The position numbers and the translations under genes were made by a program. Below, in pieces: positions 56,558 to 58,901 of a stretch of 58,901 bases of DNA. Each line of letters begins with the position of its first letter. Position 1 is the stretch's first letter. The stretch is taken from positions 1 to 58,901 of the forward strand of contig JAIPDC010000002.1 in NCBI GenBank assembly GCA_021737865.1, written 5' to 3'. Source of the stretch: Rhodoferax sp. GTDB lineage: Bacteria > Pseudomonadota > Gammaproteobacteria > Burkholderiales > Burkholderiaceae_C. The notes below the pieces were generated by a model. The model was not told where the DNA came from, did no database searches, and saw only the letters and a program-made list of their open reading frames with translations.

Positions 56558-57535
56558 CTACAGAATAACGAGCAAAGCACCCCAGGTAAAGCCGCCGCCA
56601 ACGCCCTCGAGCAACAGGGTCTGGCCTGGCTTAACCTGACCAGATCGGACTGCCGCATCCAAGGCCAAAGGAATGGATGCTGCCGACGTATTGCCATGCT
56701 GATCGACAGTGACCACCACCTTGTCCATCGACAACTTGAGTTTGCGGGCCGTGCTTTGCATGATGCGGATGTTGGCCTGGTGTGGCACCAACCAGTCAAT
56801 GTCTGCTTCGGTCAAATTGGCCTTGGCCAACGTTGCCCGTGCGGCGCTTTCCAGAAGCCCCACAGCCAATTTAAAGACAGCCTGGCCATCCATCTTGAGC
56901 AGTGGATCGCCCAAAATGCCGCCGCCAGATACATGCCCGGGGACGCACAAGATGCCCACGTGCTTGCCATCAGCATGCAAATCGCTGGCCAGAATGCCCG
57001 GGGTTTCCGAGGCCTCCAACACAACCGCACCAGCGCCATCGCCAAACAGCACGCAGGTGGTGCGGTCCTTGAAATCGAGAATGCGGGAAAAAACCTCGGC
57101 GCCCACCACCAGCGCGCATTTGGCAGCCCCGGTCTGGATCATCGAATCCGCAACTGCCAATGCATAGACAAAACCGCTGCATACGGCTTGCACATCAAAC
57201 GCTGCACATCCATTGGCACCCAGTTTGTTTTGCAAAATGCAGGCGGTCGAAGGGAACACCATATCCGGTGTCGAGGTCGCAACAATAATGAGGTCAATAT
57301 CCTGCGCAACGCGCCCAGCGGCTTGAAGGGCCATTTTTGCCGCCTCCAGCCCCAGGTCGCTGCTGTGGACGCCGTCCGACGCAAAATGCCGGGCGCGGAT
57401 GCCGGTTCGCTCCACGATCCACTCATCGGACGTTTCCACGCCTTTGGTCGCCAACTCGGCAACCAAGTCGGCATTCGTCAGCCTGCGCGTGGGCAGAAAA
57501 CTGCCAGTGCCTGTGATTCGCGAATATCGTTTCAT
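56558..57535 (-). CDS. fabH: 3-oxoacyl-[ACP] synthase III (KAS III)
   Basis: Starts fatty acid synthesis by condensing acetyl-CoA with malonyl-ACP. About 325 residues, with catalytic Cys119 ([13 protein letters not shown]), His252 ([12 protein letters not shown]) and Asn282 ([15 protein letters not shown]). I use the ATG at 57535 ([15 protein letters not shown]); a GTG at 57553 is the alternative and would leave 8 bp after plsX. Confidence 0.96.
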   Translation of the reverse strand: MKRYSRITGTGSFLPTRRLTNADLVAELATKGVETSDEWIVERTGIRARHFASDGVHSSDLGLEAAKMALQAAGRVAQDIDLIIVATSTPDMVFPSTACILQNKLGANGCAAFDVQAVCSGFVYALAVADSMIQTGAAKCALVVGAEVFSRILDFKDRTTCVLFGDGAGAVVLEASETPGILASDLHADGKHVGILCVPGHVSGGGILGDPLLKMDGQAVFKLAVGLLESAARATLAKANLTEADIDWLVPHQANIRIMQSTARKLKLSMDKVVVTVDQHGNTSAASIPLALDAAVRSGQVKPGQTLLLEGVGGGFTWGALLVIL

Positions 57536-57561
57536 GGTGGGGTTATTGACCACTGTACGGG

Positions 57562-58587
57562 TTATTGCACGCCTTCTGCCGCTGCCAGCAGGGGCGCAGC
57601 ATGTGCAATGCGAACCTGTACGCGGTCAAGCAGGTTGTTTCGGGCTGCATCATACGCCCGGTTCAACGCGAAACCAAAACCCATCGCATCCGCCGAACCA
57701 TGACTCTTGAACACCAAGCCGCGCAGACCCAGCAAGGCCGCGCCGTTGTACCGACGATGATCAACTCGCTTTTTAAGCGCATTTAATACAGAATAAGCAG
57801 CAATTGCGGACATTTTGGTGAAAATATTGCGCGAAAACTCCGCCTTCAGAAAGCTGCCGATCATCGCCGCGAGACCTTCACTGGTCTTAAGAGCCACATT
57901 TCCAACAAAACCATCACAAACGACAAGATCGACGCTGCCTTTAAAAATATCATTTCCTTCGACATTGCCATAGAAGTTCAAATCTCCCGCTTTAGCAGCA
58001 GATCGCAGCAATTCACCCGCTTTTTTGATAGTTTCGTTGCCCTTGATGATTTCCTCACCAATATTGAGCAGTCCGACCGTAGGAGACTCCTTGTCGTTGA
58101 GCACAGAAACCAGGGCCGACCCCATCACCGCGAATTGCAACAAATGCTCTGCAGTGCAGTCCACATTGGCCCCGAGATCAAGCACCGTTGTGGCGCCACC
58201 GGTGGCATTGGGAATTTGGCCGGCAATCGCCGGGCGCTCAATGCCGTCAATGGTCTTCAGAATATAGCGGGAGATAGCCATCAGCGCCGCGGTGTTGCCG
58301 GCGGAAACCGCAGCCAGCGCCCTGCCGTCCTTTACTTGTTGTATCGCCACGCGCATGGAGGAATCCTTCTTCCTGCGCAGGGCAATCTCCAGAGGGTCAT
58401 CCATGGTCACCACCTCACTGGCAGCAACAACATGGGCGCGGGGGTGGGAAAAATCTGACAGGGCTTGCGGCAAACCCACCAGAATCAGGCTTGCATCGGC
58501 GTGTTGATCAAGGAATTGCCTGCAAGCAGGCAACGTGACTCGAGGACCATGGTCGCCCCCCATGCAGTCGACAGCGATTGTGATCAT
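57562..58587 (-). CDS. plsX: Phosphate acyltransferase PlsX
   Basis: Makes acyl-phosphate from acyl-ACP for phospholipid synthesis. About 341 residues: the start [20 protein letters not shown] is diagnostic, followed by [10 protein letters not shown] and [16 protein letters not shown]. The ATG at 58587 is preferred over the upstream ATG at 58602. Between rpmF and fabH in the usual rpmF-plsX-fab order. Confidence 0.97.
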   Translation of the reverse strand: MITIAVDCMGGDHGPRVTLPACRQFLDQHADASLILVGLPQALSDFSHPRAHVVAASEVVTMDDPLEIALRRKKDSSMRVAIQQVKDGRALAAVSAGNTAALMAISRYILKTIDGIERPAIAGQIPNATGGATTVLDLGANVDCTAEHLLQFAVMGSALVSVLNDKESPTVGLLNIGEEIIKGNETIKKAGELLRSAAKAGDLNFYGNVEGNDIFKGSVDLVVCDGFVGNVALKTSEGLAAMIGSFLKAEFSRNIFTKMSAIAAYSVLNALKKRVDHRRYNGAALLGLRGLVFKSHGSADAMGFGFALNRAYDAARNNLLDRVQVRIAHAAPLLAAAEGVQ

Positions 58588-58644
58588 GGGGCAGACACCC
58601 AATCAGAAAGAAACATCAAACAATGGCCACTGGCCAAAAACGAC

Positions 58645-58682
58645 AAAAGCCCGATGCCACAGTATCTGTAGCTTCGGGCTTT
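58645..58682 (-). terminator. Hairpin between rpmF and plsX
   Basis: AAAGCCCGA (58646-58654) pairs perfectly with TCGGGCTTT (58674-58682) around a 19-nt loop; on the leftward strand a short U-run ends the stem. It could partly terminate rpmF transcripts before plsX. Confidence 0.5.
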
Positions 58683-58697
58683 ACATGAAAAACCTGA

Positions 58698-58880
58698 TCA
58701 GGCTTCAGCTTTGGTCTTCAGCACCTTGCGACCACGGTAAAAACCGGTGGGGCTGATGTGGTGACGCAGGTGGGTTTCACCCGTAGTGGATTCCACAGCA
58801 ATGCCAGGAACAACCAGAGCATTGTGCGAACGGTGCATACCGCGCTTGGAAGGGGACTTTTTATTTTGTTGGACGGCCAT
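58698..58880 (-). CDS. rpmF: 50S ribosomal protein L32
   Basis: Large-subunit ribosomal protein L32, 60 residues, with [20 protein letters not shown] at the start and [20 protein letters not shown] near the end. GGAG precedes the ATG. This form lacks the zinc-binding cysteine pairs seen in some L32 proteins. It is at the right edge and heads the plsX-fab cluster; the region before it (rpmF promoter, probably a DUF177 gene) lies outside the window. Confidence 0.97.
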   Translation of the reverse strand: MAVQQNKKSPSKRGMHRSHNALVVPGIAVESTTGETHLRHHISPTGFYRGRKVLKTKAEA

Positions 58881-58901
58881 GATCCGCTCCTGGGCAAGAG
58901 T

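Overview
The window reads as a chromosomal segment of a betaproteobacterium of the order Burkholderiales, most likely a Comamonadaceae member close to Rhodoferax or Polaromonas. The evidence is the gene order (rpsP-rimM-trmD; acnB-mdh-gntR-sdhCDAB-sdhE-gltA; leuCDB-asd-fimV-truA-trpFBA; lepA-lepB-rnc-era-recO-pdxJ-acpS; rpmF-plsX-fabHDG-acpP-fabF-rpoE) and short dispersed repeats of a type I associate with that family. Genus is an inference; no rRNA or tRNA gene is present. Nearly all of the sequence is coding, mostly core metabolism and housekeeping.

Layout. 1-1500: leftward rpsP-rimM-trmD (trmD cut by the window edge), with a good candidate promoter overlapping the start of a divergent acetyltransferase gene. 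2.1-3.8 kb: low-affinity phosphate transporter and its PhoU-like DUF47 partner. 4.0-15.6 kb: TCA-cycle block. acnB, a secreted protein, a CoA-ester lyase and mdh run leftward; a GntR/HutC regulator, sdhCDAB, sdhE and gltA run rightward. A palindrome sits in the mdh/gntR divergent promoter region. 15.7-20.4 kb: leucine genes leuC, leuD, leuB, with a tiny entericidin-like lipoprotein gene between leuC and leuD, then asd. 20.7-32.6 kb: fimV (polar hub), truA, trpF, trpB, trpA, then a GAF-hybrid histidine kinase and an HD-GYP response regulator lying between trpA and accD, with gene overlaps that suggest one transcript. 32.6-35.4 kb: yggT, lysS and a YgjP-like metallohydrolase.

35.4-41.5 kb is the accessory-looking part. 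It holds a hicA-hicB toxin-antitoxin pair with a perfect 16-bp upstream palindrome, a multiply frameshifted DUF5011-type lipoprotein pseudogene, a DUF3820 gene, a small orphan gene, a lipoprotein resembling a free-standing protease propeptide, a secreted subtilase with a GlyGly-CTERM-like tail, nagZ with a His-Thr microsatellite, and a FmdB zinc-ribbon gene.

41.5-48.3 kb: leftward lepA-lepB-DUF4845-rnc-era-recO-pdxJ-acpS cluster, tightly packed. 48.3-48.8 kb: the largest non-coding gap, rich in hairpins and DnaA-box-like sites. 48.8-53.1 kb: envelope-stress unit (a YgfX-like membrane protein, rpoE, rseA/mucA, rseB/mucB, mucD). 53.1-58.9 kb: fatty-acid/phospholipid cluster rpmF-plsX-fabH-fabD-fabG-acpP-fabF.

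The most interesting non-gene signal is a family of about 45-bp dispersed repeats. Five good copies (8111, 24302, 37226, 41129, 44471) and at least one probable fragment (26150) occur, three of the good ones inside reading frames (CoA-ester lyase, TrpF, the N-terminus of Era).
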